A DNA stretch of 64,000 nucleotides from an uncultured Anaerolineales bacterium (GCA_937135955.1 CAKZOB010000042.1:124001-188000); one strand, 5' to 3'. Counted from the first letter of the stretch, positions 41,840 through 50,315 are shown. The notes: generated by a model from the letters alone, not told the origin. Made by a program: numbers and translations.

Positions 41840-42343
41840 ATGAACACCTTCACTGACAAAACCGACCTGCTAGAAGCCATACGCAGCGCCCGCGCCGCTC
41901 TCGAAGGGGCGCTGGCCCGCCTGGACGACCGGACACTGGCCGAGACAATCATCGCCGGCGAATGGACGGGCAAGGACATTATGACCCACGTGGCCGACTG
42001 GGAGCGCCGTTTCCTGCGCTGGGTGGAGATCGGGCGGCGCGGCGAAATCCCGCAGCGCCCGGAGCCGGGGATAAGCTGGGCCGAGGAAGACCGGCTCAAC
42101 CAGATGATCGTCGAGCGCGGGCGCGCCCGCTTGCTGGACGAAGTCCGCGCCGAATTCGCCGCCGCGCACCGCGCCATCTACGACGCCATCGCCGCCATGA
42201 GCCAGGACGAACTGCTCGCGCCCGGTTACTACGCCTGGACGGGCGACGAGCCGCTGGCGCGGATCACCTGGGGCGTCACCGGCGATCACTACGCCGCTCA
42301 TACCCTCGATATCCTCGCCTGGCTGAACAGGCGGGGCGGCTAA
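41840..42343 (+). CDS. ClbS/DfsB-type DinB-superfamily four-helix protein
   Basis: 167 residues. It matches the ClbS/DfsB pattern: MNTFTDKTDLLEAIRSARAAL helix 1, IIAGEWTGKDIMTHVADWERR (helix 2 with His), the DRLNQMIVERGRARLLDEV helix, and a final helix with GDHYAAHTLDILAWL. DinB-like bundles are metal-dependent thiol transferases or hydrolases; ClbS itself opens colibactin's cyclopropane. The specific function here is unknown. It is probably cotranscribed with the beta-lactamase-fold hydrolase. A partial copy of its central helices follows directly at 42355-42516. Confidence 0.8.
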   Translation: MNTFTDKTDLLEAIRSARAALEGALARLDDRTLAETIIAGEWTGKDIMTHVADWERRFLRWVEIGRRGEIPQRPEPGISWAEEDRLNQMIVERGRARLLDEVRAEFAAAHRAIYDAIAAMSQDELLAPGYYAWTGDEPLARITWGVTGDHYAAHTLDILAWLNRRGG

Positions 42344-42354
42344 CACGCTGCACC

Positions 42355-42516
42355 TATGACGACCTCGACCGGCTCAACCAGGCAATGATCGAACGTAACC
42401 GCAACCTCTCGCTGGACGAGGTGCGCGCCGAGTTCGCCGCGTTGTACCGCGCCATCTTGGACGCAGTGATCGCCATGAGCGAGCAAGGTCTGTACAGCCG
42501 GTTTCCTGGCGAGCCA
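42355..42516 (+). pseudogene. Fragment of a second ClbS/DfsB gene
   Basis: The frame encodes DDLDRLNQAMIERNRNLSLD, continuing EVRAEFAALYRAILDAVIAM. It is closely similar to residues about 80-125 of the intact upstream protein but clearly diverged. It has no start, no N-terminal third and no C-terminal helix. It begins 12 bases after the intact gene's stop, so it looks like the remains of a tandem duplicate. The remaining 42517-42723 is AT-rich noncoding sequence leading into the next gene. Confidence 0.75.
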
Positions 42517-42661
42517 GTTTCTCTTCGGCAGTCATGTGTTTCCCCTATCCTTGCTGCTGCTATGATCCTCTCGATCTGTAACCTGGCCGTACAACGACAG
42601 CCAGACTAGATATAACCTGTAAAAAATCTCACAGAAATGTGATTTCAGTTACAAATCGTCA

Positions 42662-42667
42662 TATAAT
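42662..42667 (+). promoter_or_regulatory. -10 element before the frameshifted secreted gene
   Basis: A perfect TATAAT sits about 57 bases before the ATG at 42724. No good -35 is seen at 16-18 bases; the local sequence is AT-rich. A T-run follows at about 42688-42700. Confidence 0.4.
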
Positions 42668-42723
42668 GAAATTGTCCGCTTTTCACTCTTTTTTTTATTT
42701 TATGTGTTGCACAAGGAGGTTAC

Positions 42724-43429
42724 ATGCGTAAGCTGGTTATTTTTCTGGTCATGGCGCTGCTGATGGCGTTGCTCCCCGCCACAACGCACGCTGTAGATGG
42801 GGAGCTGTTCACCTTCGATAGTCTGGACTACGCGGCCTGCACACCGGGCGAATATGCGCGCGTGTCGTTCACCTATATCGTGCCCGACGATATATTACGA
42901 TTACTATCACTACTGGACGCTGACCAATCAGCGCACCGGCAGCTTCACTGAGCTTACCATGGGGCCACTTAGCAGCGGAGAGGTAATAGTAGACTATTCT
43001 ATCCTACGCGTGCCAGATGATGTCGTGAAAGGCGACACACTGACTCTGCAGATCGATACCATCCAGGGTCTTCTGCCCGCCGCACCGGCATTGTCCCCGT
43101 CACCTGGCACGGTGGTGGAAACCGACATCCTGTCCTGGACGTGCGGCACCCTGCCCGGCTGCGATGTGCTGATGGATATCTCCAGCACGGCGGTCGTCGG
43201 CGCGTTTGTCAGCGATGCTCCCACCTACTGGAAACCCGGCGAACTGACCTTCCCACTGATCACCATCCCCGCAGGTAAGACCGCCTGGGCGCTTGGGCCG
43301 GATAGCACCGGCGCGTATTACAAGATCATCTGGGTGTGCGACTACCTGTGGGTGCCAGCCGGTACGATCGGCCCCAACTACGACGAAGTGTGGCAGGGCA
43401 AACCGTTGCCGACAGCGCCGGTCGAGTAG
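42724..43429 (+). pseudogene. Secreted protein gene broken by one frameshift
   Basis: The ATG at 42724 has AAGGAGG upstream and encodes a clear signal peptide (MRKLVIFLVMALLMALLPAT, cleavage after THA). The frame carries sensible sequence to about 42890 (FTYIVPDD) and then degenerates. One base later in phase the reading continues as YYDYYHYWTLTNQRTGSF and runs to a stop at 43429. The joined product would be about 235 residues, Cys-poor and beta-rich, with no family I recognise. The shift lies in the low-complexity GACGATATATTACGATTAC. It is a one-base insertion, a sequencing error, or programmed slippage; a terminator follows, so the gene was recently functional. Confidence 0.75.
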
Positions 43430-43453
43430 CCCTTGCCCCCTCTCTGACCCACA

Positions 43454-43483
43454 AAAGCCCCGGTCAGGTCTGATCGGGGCTTT
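43454..43483 (+). terminator. Terminator after the frameshifted secreted gene
   Basis: AAAGCCCCG (43454-43462) pairs with CGGGGCTTT (43475-43483) around 12 bases. It lies between this gene and the convergent toxin-antitoxin remnant and is similar in sequence to the hairpin at 43983-44011. Confidence 0.75.
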
Positions 43484-43506
43484 GCCATCGGCATTTTCGC
43501 CTGTTG

Positions 43507-43897
43507 CTATTCAACCGACTCATCCGCGAGTGGTAAGCGCCGAATTCGGATACGCGTCGCTTCGAACACGACAATGCAACCCGCCTCCAGATCGCCCTGC
43601 AGGGCCAGTAGATTGGCGAGGAGCAAGGCACTCTGGCGCTGGGGGTTGTGAGAAGAGTCGCCGCGAAACAGGATCACCGAGGGTTCATGTCCCCTGCCAA
43701 GAGACAGCAACATCCAGAGAAATCCGTGTCAGCCGAGACAAGAATACGGTCTTCCGAAGTGGCCCGTTCCAGAATCAACCTGTCGTCGGCAGTCTGCAAG
43801 CCTAACTCGCGCACGTGTACGGCGTCGTGCCCTGCCCGCGAATACAGGGCACACCGCCCATTTGCGCGGGGTTGACCGTAATGCGCGTGTATCTCAT
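43507..43897 (-). pseudogene. Collapsed DUF433 antitoxin / DUF5615 PIN-like toxin pair
   Basis: An ATG at 43897 with GGAGG upstream starts RYTRITVNPAQMGGVPCIRG, the N-terminal signature of DUF433 antitoxins. The sequence then jumps, at about 43825-43840, into a DUF5615 toxin already past its first strand: GHDAVHVRELGLQTADD, ILERATSEDRILVSADTDFS. A second frameshift near 43700-43712 moves to the frame of LGRGHEPSVILFRGDS through EATRIRIRRLPLADESVE, ending at 43507. So the antitoxin C-terminus and the toxin N-terminus are deleted and the toxin is frameshifted. The pair cannot be functional. DUF433/DUF5615 adjacency is the usual layout of this family. Confidence 0.82.
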
Positions 43898-43980
43898 CGC
43901 AACCTCCACGTCACGCAGACCTGCCCGTCCTTAGTGTAGCACACTGCCAGCGATCAGCCGGATTCTCCAATCCCCCAAGC

Positions 43981-44011
43981 AAAAAGCCCCGGTCGCATTG
44001 GCCGGGGCTTT
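43981..44011 (-). terminator. Terminator of the thiolase/HMG-CoA synthase unit
   Basis: Reading leftward, AAAGCCCCGG (44011-44002) pairs with CCGGGGCTTT (43992-43983) around nine bases, and the T-run continues to 43981. It lies 20 bases beyond the thiolase stop. Confidence 0.9.
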
Positions 44012-44031
44012 GCTTCACAACTCATCTGGAG

Positions 44032-45189
44032 CTATTCCATGCGCTCCAGCACGTGCGCCACCGCTGTGCTGCCCAGCCCGCCCAGGTTGAGCGCCAGCCC
44101 CAGCCGCGCGCCCTGCACCTGGTTATCGCCCGCCGCGCCGCGCAGTTGCAACGCCACCTCTACCGCCTGATAGACGCCCGTCGCGCCCAGGGGGTTGCCG
44201 CGCGCCTTCAGCCCGCCGAAGGTGCTGATCGGCAGCCGCCCCCCGCGCTGAATCGCGCCTTCGGCGGCCAGCTTCCAACCCTCACCACGCCGCGCGAAGC
44301 CGATCGCTTCCAGTTGCAGCGCCGTGAGCACAGTGAAGCTGTCGTGTAGCTCCGCCAGGTGCAGATCAGCCGGACGGATGCCCGCCTGTTCGTAGGCGCG
44401 CCCGGCGGCCAGGTTGGCTGCGCGCAGGAAGAGAAGATCAGGGCGGTTGTGCAGCGCCAAGGTGTCAGTCGCCGCCGCGCTACCTTTGATCAGCACCGGC
44501 TGCGGCACCATATCCAGCGCGACACGCGCACGGGTGAGCACCACCGCTGCCGCACCGTCACCCTCCGGCGCGCTGTCGAACAGGTTGACGGGGTCGGCCA
44601 CGACAGGCGCTTTGGCGAACGCGCCAGGGCGCAGCTTGTTGCGGTACATGGCGTTGGCATTCAGCGCGCCGTTGGCGTGCGCGTTGATGCTGAATGGCTC
44701 GAACTGCTCCAGCGCCACGCCGAACTCGTGCATATAGCGACGCATCAGCAGCCCAGCCATGGCCGCTGGCGTGCCGCCCGGCGTCGCCTCGTAGTCAGCA
44801 TCCAGGAGGGTGGTCAGGGCCGTCTCGCGCTCGCTACCGGTGCGGTCGGTGGCCTTTTCGACGCCCACCACCAACACCGTCTCCACCTGCCCGCTGGCCA
44901 CCGCCAGATAGCCCTGGCGCAGCGCCATCCCGCCGGAAGCATCCGCCGCCTCCACGCGCCACGCCTCCACCCCCGAATGTCCGGCGAAGTCGGCGATCAA
45001 CGTCCCCAGGTGATTCTGAGCGCTCAGGTTGCCGCCCAGCGCATTGCCGACGATGAGCGCATCCACGCGCTCGATGCCTGCGTCTTGCAGCGCGGCGTGA
45101 ATCGCGCCCAGCGCCAGTTGCCGCAGGCCCATGTCCCAGTGCTCGGCGACAGGCACCTGCCCCACACCGATAATGGCTACCTCGTGCAT
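44032..45189 (-). CDS. Thiolase-superfamily protein (archaeal acetoacetyl-CoA thiolase type) lacking catalytic residues
   Basis: 385 residues with the archaeal/SCP2 thiolase plan: VAIIGVGQVPVAEHW start, DALIVGNALGG, VETVLVVGVEKATD, ELHDSFTVLTALQLEAIG and the late GGLKARGNPLGATGVYQ. The nucleophile position reads EAADASGGMALRQGY, with Asp (codon GAT) where Cys is expected, and the second catalytic position reads GNP where GHP is usual. In archaea such thiolases pair with HMG-CoA synthase and channel acetoacetyl-CoA; this gene lies directly downstream of one. The protein may be a non-catalytic scaffold or have changed chemistry. The ATG at 45189 is in family register. The DUF35 partner of the archaeal complex is not in the window. 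Confidence 0.83.
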   Translation of the reverse strand: MHEVAIIGVGQVPVAEHWDMGLRQLALGAIHAALQDAGIERVDALIVGNALGGNLSAQNHLGTLIADFAGHSGVEAWRVEAADASGGMALRQGYLAVASGQVETVLVVGVEKATDRTGSERETALTTLLDADYEATPGGTPAAMAGLLMRRYMHEFGVALEQFEPFSINAHANGALNANAMYRNKLRPGAFAKAPVVADPVNLFDSAPEGDGAAAVVLTRARVALDMVPQPVLIKGSAAATDTLALHNRPDLLFLRAANLAAGRAYEQAGIRPADLHLAELHDSFTVLTALQLEAIGFARRGEGWKLAAEGAIQRGGRLPISTFGGLKARGNPLGATGVYQAVEVALQLRGAAGDNQVQGARLGLALNLGGLGSTAVAHVLERME

Positions 45190-45204
45190 GGTCTCTCCTT
45201 GGTG

Positions 45205-45325
45205 ATTCTGTGGTGATCAGCGATCAGTTTTCAGCGATCAGCGCTTCGGTCGGCGGCAATACAGGACACCTGCCAACAGCCGCAACCTGCAACCGAAAGC
45301 TGAAAACCGATAACTGACAACCCTT
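45205..45325. repeat. Short direct and inverted repeats between thiolase and HMG-CoA synthase
   Basis: AGCGATCAG occurs three times between 45217 and 45242 (AGCGATCAGTTTTCAGCGATCAG). AAAGCTGAAAACCGATAACTGA follows at about 45295-45317, partly inverse to the first block. No gene fits. Confidence 0.5.
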
Positions 45326-46411
45326 CTACTCCGCCAGCTTGCCGCGATAGCGCACGTAGAGCGCGTAGTCAATTTCGGTGCGCCGCGCCACATAGTCGCG
45401 CACTTTGGGCGCGCGGTCACGTCGCTCGACGATGCGCTCGGTCACCAGCAGGTCGAAGGCGTCCGATCCTGCACCGCTGCCATAGCTAACCATCAGGATG
45501 CGGTCGCCCGGCTCGGCCACGTCGAGCGTCGCGCTGAGGCCCAGCAGCGACGACCCGGCGTACACATTGCCCACCACGCCAGAAAGCAGCCCCGGCTCCA
45601 GCTTGTCGGGCGAGAAGCCCAGCATCTGCCCGGCGCGCTGCGGGAATTTCACATTGGGCTGATGAAAGATGGCCCAGCGATAATCTTCCGCGGTCGTGCC
45701 CATCATCTCCATCAGGCGTCGCCCCGCCGTGACCACGTGCGTAAAGTACGCCGGTTCGCCGGTGAAACGGTCGCCATGACTGGGATATATCTCATGCGCG
45801 CGCCGCCAGAAATCGGGCGTGTCGGTCACATAGGAGTAGCTCCCCTGAAAGACCGCTACGCTCTCTTCTGCCGGACCGATCAAGAAGGCCGCGCCGCCCG
45901 CCGCTGCCGTATACTCCAGCGCGTCGCCAGGGCGTCCCTGCGCCGTATCCATGCCAATCGCCAGCACATATTGCGCCATCCCACTGCCGACGAAGCCGAT
46001 GCCCGCCTGCATGGCTTCTGAACCGGCCTTGCAGGCGAATTCCCAGTCCGCCGCCTGCACGTTGGGGGCCGCGCCGATGCTCTCCGCCACGACCGTGGAC
46101 GACGGCTTGACGGCGTAGGGGTGACTCTCGCTGCCCACCCACACCGCGCGGATCAGGCGCGGGTCAATAGCAGCGCGGGCCAGCGCATTGCGGGCCGCTT
46201 CGATGGACATGGTGATCACGTCCTCGTCCAGACCGGCGACCGCCTTCTCCTCGATGGGTGTGCCGCCCAGCCCGCCCGTCCACACGCGCGCCACTTCGCG
46301 GGCGGGCAGCCGATAGCGCGGTACATAGGCCCCATACCCCACAATGCCCACCGGTCGGTCGGGCTTTAGCAGGCTCTGGCCCACCTTCAACGGACTCGTT
46401 CCATCGCTCAT
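45326..46411 (-). CDS. Hydroxymethylglutaryl-CoA synthase, archaeal type
   Basis: About 361 residues. It condenses acetoacetyl-CoA with acetyl-CoA to HMG-CoA, the first committed step of the mevalonate route. Visible elements are [20 protein letters not shown] at the N-terminus, the general base Glu region ([14 protein letters not shown]), the nucleophile Cys in [14 protein letters not shown], the catalytic His in [15 protein letters not shown], and [13 protein letters not shown] near the end. The pattern follows the archaeal PRK04262 family rather than the eukaryotic one. The start is the ATG at 46411; a GTG at 46417 is closer in spacing to AGGAG. Its active site is intact, in contrast to the thiolase-like protein 136 bases downstream. 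Confidence 0.92.
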   Translation of the reverse strand: MSDGTSPLKVGQSLLKPDRPVGIVGYGAYVPRYRLPAREVARVWTGGLGGTPIEEKAVAGLDEDVITMSIEAARNALARAAIDPRLIRAVWVGSESHPYAVKPSSTVVAESIGAAPNVQAADWEFACKAGSEAMQAGIGFVGSGMAQYVLAIGMDTAQGRPGDALEYTAAAGGAAFLIGPAEESVAVFQGSYSYVTDTPDFWRRAHEIYPSHGDRFTGEPAYFTHVVTAGRRLMEMMGTTAEDYRWAIFHQPNVKFPQRAGQMLGFSPDKLEPGLLSGVVGNVYAGSSLLGLSATLDVAEPGDRILMVSYGSGAGSDAFDLLVTERIVERRDRAPKVRDYVARRTEIDYALYVRYRGKLAE

Positions 46412-46475
46412 GGTCACCCTTTACTCCTGAAAAACAGCCCTCAGCTTTCAGGACCTCTCGCTAACGACTCACGGC

Positions 46476-46607
46476 AGGGTCATCGCATCAAAACCAGCCA
46501 GCAGAACCATGGGTTGACCTCACCCCCCACTCGGCGCTGGCGCGCCTCGCCGAGCGTAGCGAGGCTGGGGGTGAGGTAAAGCGGCAAGCGGTTTGATGCA
46601 ATCCCCC
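46476..46607. repeat. Interspersed palindromic repeat, family 1, copy D
   Basis: The left flank (CATCAAAACCAGCCAGCAGA, 46483-46505) is identical to copy A, but the next 27 bases of A are missing, a clean deletion between GG dinucleotides. The core is TTGACCTCACCCC against GGGGGTGAGGT (46514-46577). The right flank matches copy B. Beyond it, 46608-46852 holds a CTGGAGTCC/GGACTCCAG inverted repeat (46746-46785) and runs of GCTGA-like repeats, with no gene. Confidence 0.87.
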
Positions 46608-46852
46608 TGCGACTGACGGATCTTTGTCACTGCAACGCGCAGAGTGTAGCAGCGCCTGGCTCTCAAAACCTATCAGAAGCTCTCAGATTTGTGACAAAAG
46701 GGGCAAGTGAAGATAGGGAGTGGGGAATGGGCAGTGAGGAGTCTGGAGTCCAGAGAGGAGCTTTCCCCTCCCCCGGACTCCAGCTTCACAAATCCTGATC
46801 ACCCCTTACCCGCTGACCGCTGATTGCCAACAGCTGATGGCTGACCGCTACC

Positions 46853-48304
46853 CTAGTACGGCTCTAGCCAGTAGGTCATGCCCAGACCCTCCATCGTCCA
46901 GCCGACGATCCCGTTGTAGTTCACCTGGTACCAGGCCGAGTTGTTAGCGCACACCGGCCCGCCCAACACGCGGAACAGGCCGCCCGCGGGAATCTGCCCG
47001 ATCAGCGCGGCGCTCAGGCTGGGCTGTGCGCGCAGGTTGTTCGGCAGCCCTGGCGTCACCCGTCCCCACATCCCCGGTGCCAGCCGCGACGGCAGGAAGC
47101 CGGGGCATTGCCCGTAGCCGTAGACAGGCGAGGGTGTGGGGATCGGTGTGGGCGTGCTGACCACCGGCCCGCTGCCGGTCACCTCCACCCACCGACCGCT
47201 CACCCAGCCGATGGTACCGTTGACGTTGATCTGCCACCACGAGCTATCGGCGTTGCGCCCGACGATCGGGTAGACCTCGCCACGGCGAACCCTGGTGATC
47301 ACGTTGCCTGTCAGCGGCGCGTCGCGCACATTGAGTACCCAGGCTGTCACCCTCACGTAGGCTCCCGCCGGAAGCGGCGTGGTGGTTTGCGCTTCGCGCG
47401 TCATGGTGAAGGTCAGGTGAGCCAGCGCGGTGTCTTCGAAATACTCGACGACGATGCTGTGCACCCCTGCCGGCAGATCGACCGTCTGACGATAGGTCTG
47501 CCCGCTGGCGATATGCCACTCATCAATGATGATCCGCCCGTTGACGATCACGCGCACCCCATCATCTGCCGCCACGCTGATCGTGTAGCGCCCTGCATCG
47601 AGATACTGCGCCACGATCCAGCGCGCCGAGAAGTGATCGGCCACAATACCGGCGACCGGTGAGTTGGTGCCCCAGTAGTGGGTGGGGCTGGCCTCGGTCT
47701 GCACCACGTTGGGCGAGCCGCCCAGGAAGTTGTTGTTGAAGTACTGCGCCGTCCACAGCACGGTGAACTGCACCGGAATGGGGAAGTTCGGCCCCCTGGC
47801 TCCGCCCGCCAGGTTCTCCCAGTACACGTATAAGTAGGCGTCGCCCGTCACTTCGCGGAAGTCAATCTGCAGGTGATGGGTGCCCGCCGTCAGCGTCACG
47901 TCGGCGGTCAGCAGTTGACCGGGGCGCGGCGCATCGTAGGTGTCCAGCGTGGGGCGTTTGTCCGGCGGGAAGTCAATCCACAGCTTCACCCCGTCGTCGG
48001 CCAGGATGTAGAAACGATAGGTCCCCTCGCTGAAGTAGACATCGGAGGCGATGCGCGCGCTGAAGTTGTCCGCCGGAATCCCGGCAGCGGGCGAGCCGCC
48101 GCCCCAGTTGAACGCCAATCCCGTCTCGTTGCGCGTGACTTTCGGCGCGCCGATCAGGTAGGGATTGTCGAAATACTCCGCCACCCAGGTCACCCCGGCC
48201 TGCGCCCGCGCGGGTGCACCGGGTATTACCACCTGGGCGAGCAAGATCGCCGCGATCAGACCCCACCACCAGACCCTGTGCACTCGCTGCCACACTGCTT
48301 TCAT
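46853..48304 (-). CDS. Secreted protein with two PA14 domains and two SH3-like domains
   Basis: About 483 residues. A signal peptide ends near 34 (APARAQA). PA14 domain 1 spans about 38-175 (WVAEYFDNPYLIGAPKVTR, YRFYILADDGVKLWID) and domain 2 about 178-315 (WTAQYFNNNFLGGSP, YTISVAADDGVRVIVNG). A bacterial SH3 domain follows (AWVLNVRDAPLTGNVITRV), then a TPTPIPTPSP linker, then a second SH3-like domain (NNLRAQPSLSAALIGQIPA). PA14 usually binds glycans and SH3b binds cell-wall peptides, so a surface or wall-associated adhesive role is likely. The start at 48304 has GGAGGA upstream. It splits the mevalonate genes and shows no functional link to them. Confidence 0.88.
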   Translation of the reverse strand: MKAVWQRVHRVWWWGLIAAILLAQVVIPGAPARAQAGVTWVAEYFDNPYLIGAPKVTRNETGLAFNWGGGSPAAGIPADNFSARIASDVYFSEGTYRFYILADDGVKLWIDFPPDKRPTLDTYDAPRPGQLLTADVTLTAGTHHLQIDFREVTGDAYLYVYWENLAGGARGPNFPIPVQFTVLWTAQYFNNNFLGGSPNVVQTEASPTHYWGTNSPVAGIVADHFSARWIVAQYLDAGRYTISVAADDGVRVIVNGRIIIDEWHIASGQTYRQTVDLPAGVHSIVVEYFEDTALAHLTFTMTREAQTTTPLPAGAYVRVTAWVLNVRDAPLTGNVITRVRRGEVYPIVGRNADSSWWQINVNGTIGWVSGRWVEVTGSGPVVSTPTPIPTPSPVYGYGQCPGFLPSRLAPGMWGRVTPGLPNNLRAQPSLSAALIGQIPAGGLFRVLGGPVCANNSAWYQVNYNGIVGWTMEGLGMTYWLEPY

Positions 48305-48426
48305 GCGATCCTCCAGGCCGTTTGGATACTTACGATTCTGTAATCTATTGTACAGCAAGGTAAGCCAGACCGAATCGTCCGCCCGGCCATCGCCCACTGG
48401 GCGGATGCTGCGCGTTTGGGCTGCGC

Positions 48427-49734
48427 TCAGCGCCCCTGCCCGCGCAATTCGCGCAACACCTGCTCAGCGCGCGCCGCTGTGATCTGCCCTTCCTGCACCA
48501 GGCGACGCGCCACCTCGCCCACCTCGGCCTCAGTCGCGCCCGCCGCCAGCGCAATTTGCCGGGCGTGCAGGCTCATATGTCCGCGCTGAATACCCTCCGT
48601 CGCCAGCGCGCGGATGGCGGCCAGGTTCTGCGCCAACCCCACTGCCGCCATCACCTGGGCCAGCTCGCCCGCCGTGCGCACCCCCAGAATCTTGAGCGCC
48701 ACCCGCGCCAGCGGATGCACGCGCGTCGCCCCGCCCACGATCCCTACCGCCACCGGCAATTCGATCCGCCCGCGCAGATTACCCGCTTCGTCCTCCCACC
48801 ATTCGGTCAGCGACGTATAGCGCCCGCCTCGCGCGGCCCAGGCGTGCGCGCCCGCTTCCAGAGCGCGCCAGTCGTTGCCGGTGGCAATGGCGACAGCATC
48901 CATGCCGTTCATCACCCCCTTGTTGTGCGTAGCCGCGCGATAGGGGTCTACCTGCGCGAACGCCGCCGCCTCGACGATGCCGCGCACCACCTGCGCGCCG
49001 CTCATCGTCTCTGTGCTCAGGGCCTCGGCGGGCACAATACAACTGGCGGTCGCCTTGCGCCGGTCGGCCAGGTTGCTGAGGATGCGCAGGTTGACCCGCC
49101 CACCCGTGATCTCTTCGATCAGGGGGGCCAGGCGCTCGCAGGTGGTGTTGATGGCATTCGCGCCCATCGCGTCGCGCACGTCGAAGAGCAGATGCACGAT
49201 CAGCATCGGCCCGACCGGAGTCTGGGGGAACGGGCGCAACTCCAGGCCGCGCGCCCCCCCGCCCAGGCTGACCAGTGTGCGGTCGCAGCAGTCCGCCTCG
49301 GCCAGCAACCGCTCGCGCTCCGCCTCTATTCGCCGCGCTGCCTCGTCCAGGTCGGCCAGGTCGAGCACCTGCATTTGCCCGATCATCACCGGCTCATCGG
49401 CGCTGGTGCTGAAGCCGCCGCCCGCCCGCGCCAGTTTGGCCGCATAGCTGACGCCAGCGACCACGCTCGGTTCTTCGACCACCATCGGGATCAGGTAGTC
49501 CACCCCGTTGATCAGAAAATTGGTGGCAATGCCCAGCGGCAGAGCATAGAGGCCGATCACGTTCTCGATCATGTGCTCGGCCTGCGCCAGCATCAGCCCG
49601 CCTGAGCTTTCCAGGACAGCACGTTCGGCCTCGTCCAGCCCGGCCCAGTCCACCACGGTAGCCACACGCTGCGCCAATGTTTGCTGATAGAAGCCAGACA
49701 GGCGCGAGGATCGCTTCTGTGCACGCCCAGTCAT
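48427..49734 (-). CDS. mvaA: HMG-CoA reductase, class II
   Basis: About 435 residues, a soluble class II enzyme like that of Pseudomonas mevalonii. Landmarks are ENVIGLYALPLGIATNF, the catalytic Glu in MVVEEPSVVAGVSYAA, DVRDAMGANAINTTCE for CoA/NAD(P), the catalytic Lys in ATHNKGVMNG, the Asp in ATGNDWRAL, and the C-terminal His in GHMSLHARQIALAAG. It interconverts HMG-CoA and mevalonate. The neighbouring HMG-CoA synthase points to biosynthesis rather than mevalonate breakdown. The ATG at 49734 is chosen over an upstream one at 49788 because the family starts there (RLSGFYQQTLAQR) and GAGGG precedes it. Confidence 0.93.
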   Translation of the reverse strand: MTGRAQKRSSRLSGFYQQTLAQRVATVVDWAGLDEAERAVLESSGGLMLAQAEHMIENVIGLYALPLGIATNFLINGVDYLIPMVVEEPSVVAGVSYAAKLARAGGGFSTSADEPVMIGQMQVLDLADLDEAARRIEAERERLLAEADCCDRTLVSLGGGARGLELRPFPQTPVGPMLIVHLLFDVRDAMGANAINTTCERLAPLIEEITGGRVNLRILSNLADRRKATASCIVPAEALSTETMSGAQVVRGIVEAAAFAQVDPYRAATHNKGVMNGMDAVAIATGNDWRALEAGAHAWAARGGRYTSLTEWWEDEAGNLRGRIELPVAVGIVGGATRVHPLARVALKILGVRTAGELAQVMAAVGLAQNLAAIRALATEGIQRGHMSLHARQIALAAGATEAEVGEVARRLVQEGQITAARAEQVLRELRGQGR

Positions 49735-49886
49735 GGTTTGCCCTCTTTTCTCAAGCCACATCGGGTGCTCGAATTGAGACCAGAACAATTCTCTAGTTAA
49801 TTTCTATCCGATTTTAATCGCGTCATGAAACAATTGAGATAGGAGTATCAGAGCCAGAGACCGCCATCAAGGCTGAAGGCATATCA

Positions 49887-50315
49887 GTGAACGACTCATC
49901 CCTAACACCTTACGAGCGCTTCTCGCTCACCATCTGGCCAGATGACATCTGTCATTTGCGCCCATACCTGCCGCTTTCGGCAGCATTAGTGGAAACGATC
50001 GCCGCGGCTGTAGAAGAACTTGTCCAGCACAACCCCGCTGTGTGTGGCCTGCTGCTGGATATGCGAGAGTCCACGCCGCTGAGCATTGTCCGGCTGAGTG
50101 AACTGCTTGACCGGTTGGGAACGCTGAACCTGCCCATAGCCGTGCTTTTCAGCGAGCCGCGCTACCAGGAAACCGCTACCCTGCTGCACCACACCCTGGT
50201 GCGACAGCCGCGCGTAGCGTATTTCACCGACCTGGAAACCGCCCGCGCCTATCTACACACGCCAGCCAACGGTAACCACGCCGATCACGCTCCCAACAAA
50301 CCGCACTCCCCTTAA
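49887..50315 (+). CDS. Small STAS-like protein
   Basis: 142 residues. A STAS/SpoIIAA-like outline is visible: an initial strand (RFSLTIWPDD), helix (ALVETIAAAVEELVQ), the strand-turn CGLLLDMRESTPLS where STAS proteins carry their D-x-S loop, a helix ending LLDRLGTLN, then strand PIAVLF and a terminal helix ETARAYLHT. The C-terminal 17 residues are low complexity. No phosphorylatable Ser can be assigned safely. It is isolated on the plus strand between two minus-strand genes. Its stop codon shares the TTAA palindrome with the stop of the convergent transporter. The family assignment is tentative. Confidence 0.55.
   Translation: MNDSSLTPYERFSLTIWPDDICHLRPYLPLSAALVETIAAAVEELVQHNPAVCGLLLDMRESTPLSIVRLSELLDRLGTLNLPIAVLFSEPRYQETATLLHHTLVRQPRVAYFTDLETARAYLHTPANGNHADHAPNKPHSP

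Noticed and set aside
46608-46852. Small gene in the gap before the PA14 protein
   Set aside because: No frame with a ribosome site or plausible composition; only short direct and inverted repeats are visible.
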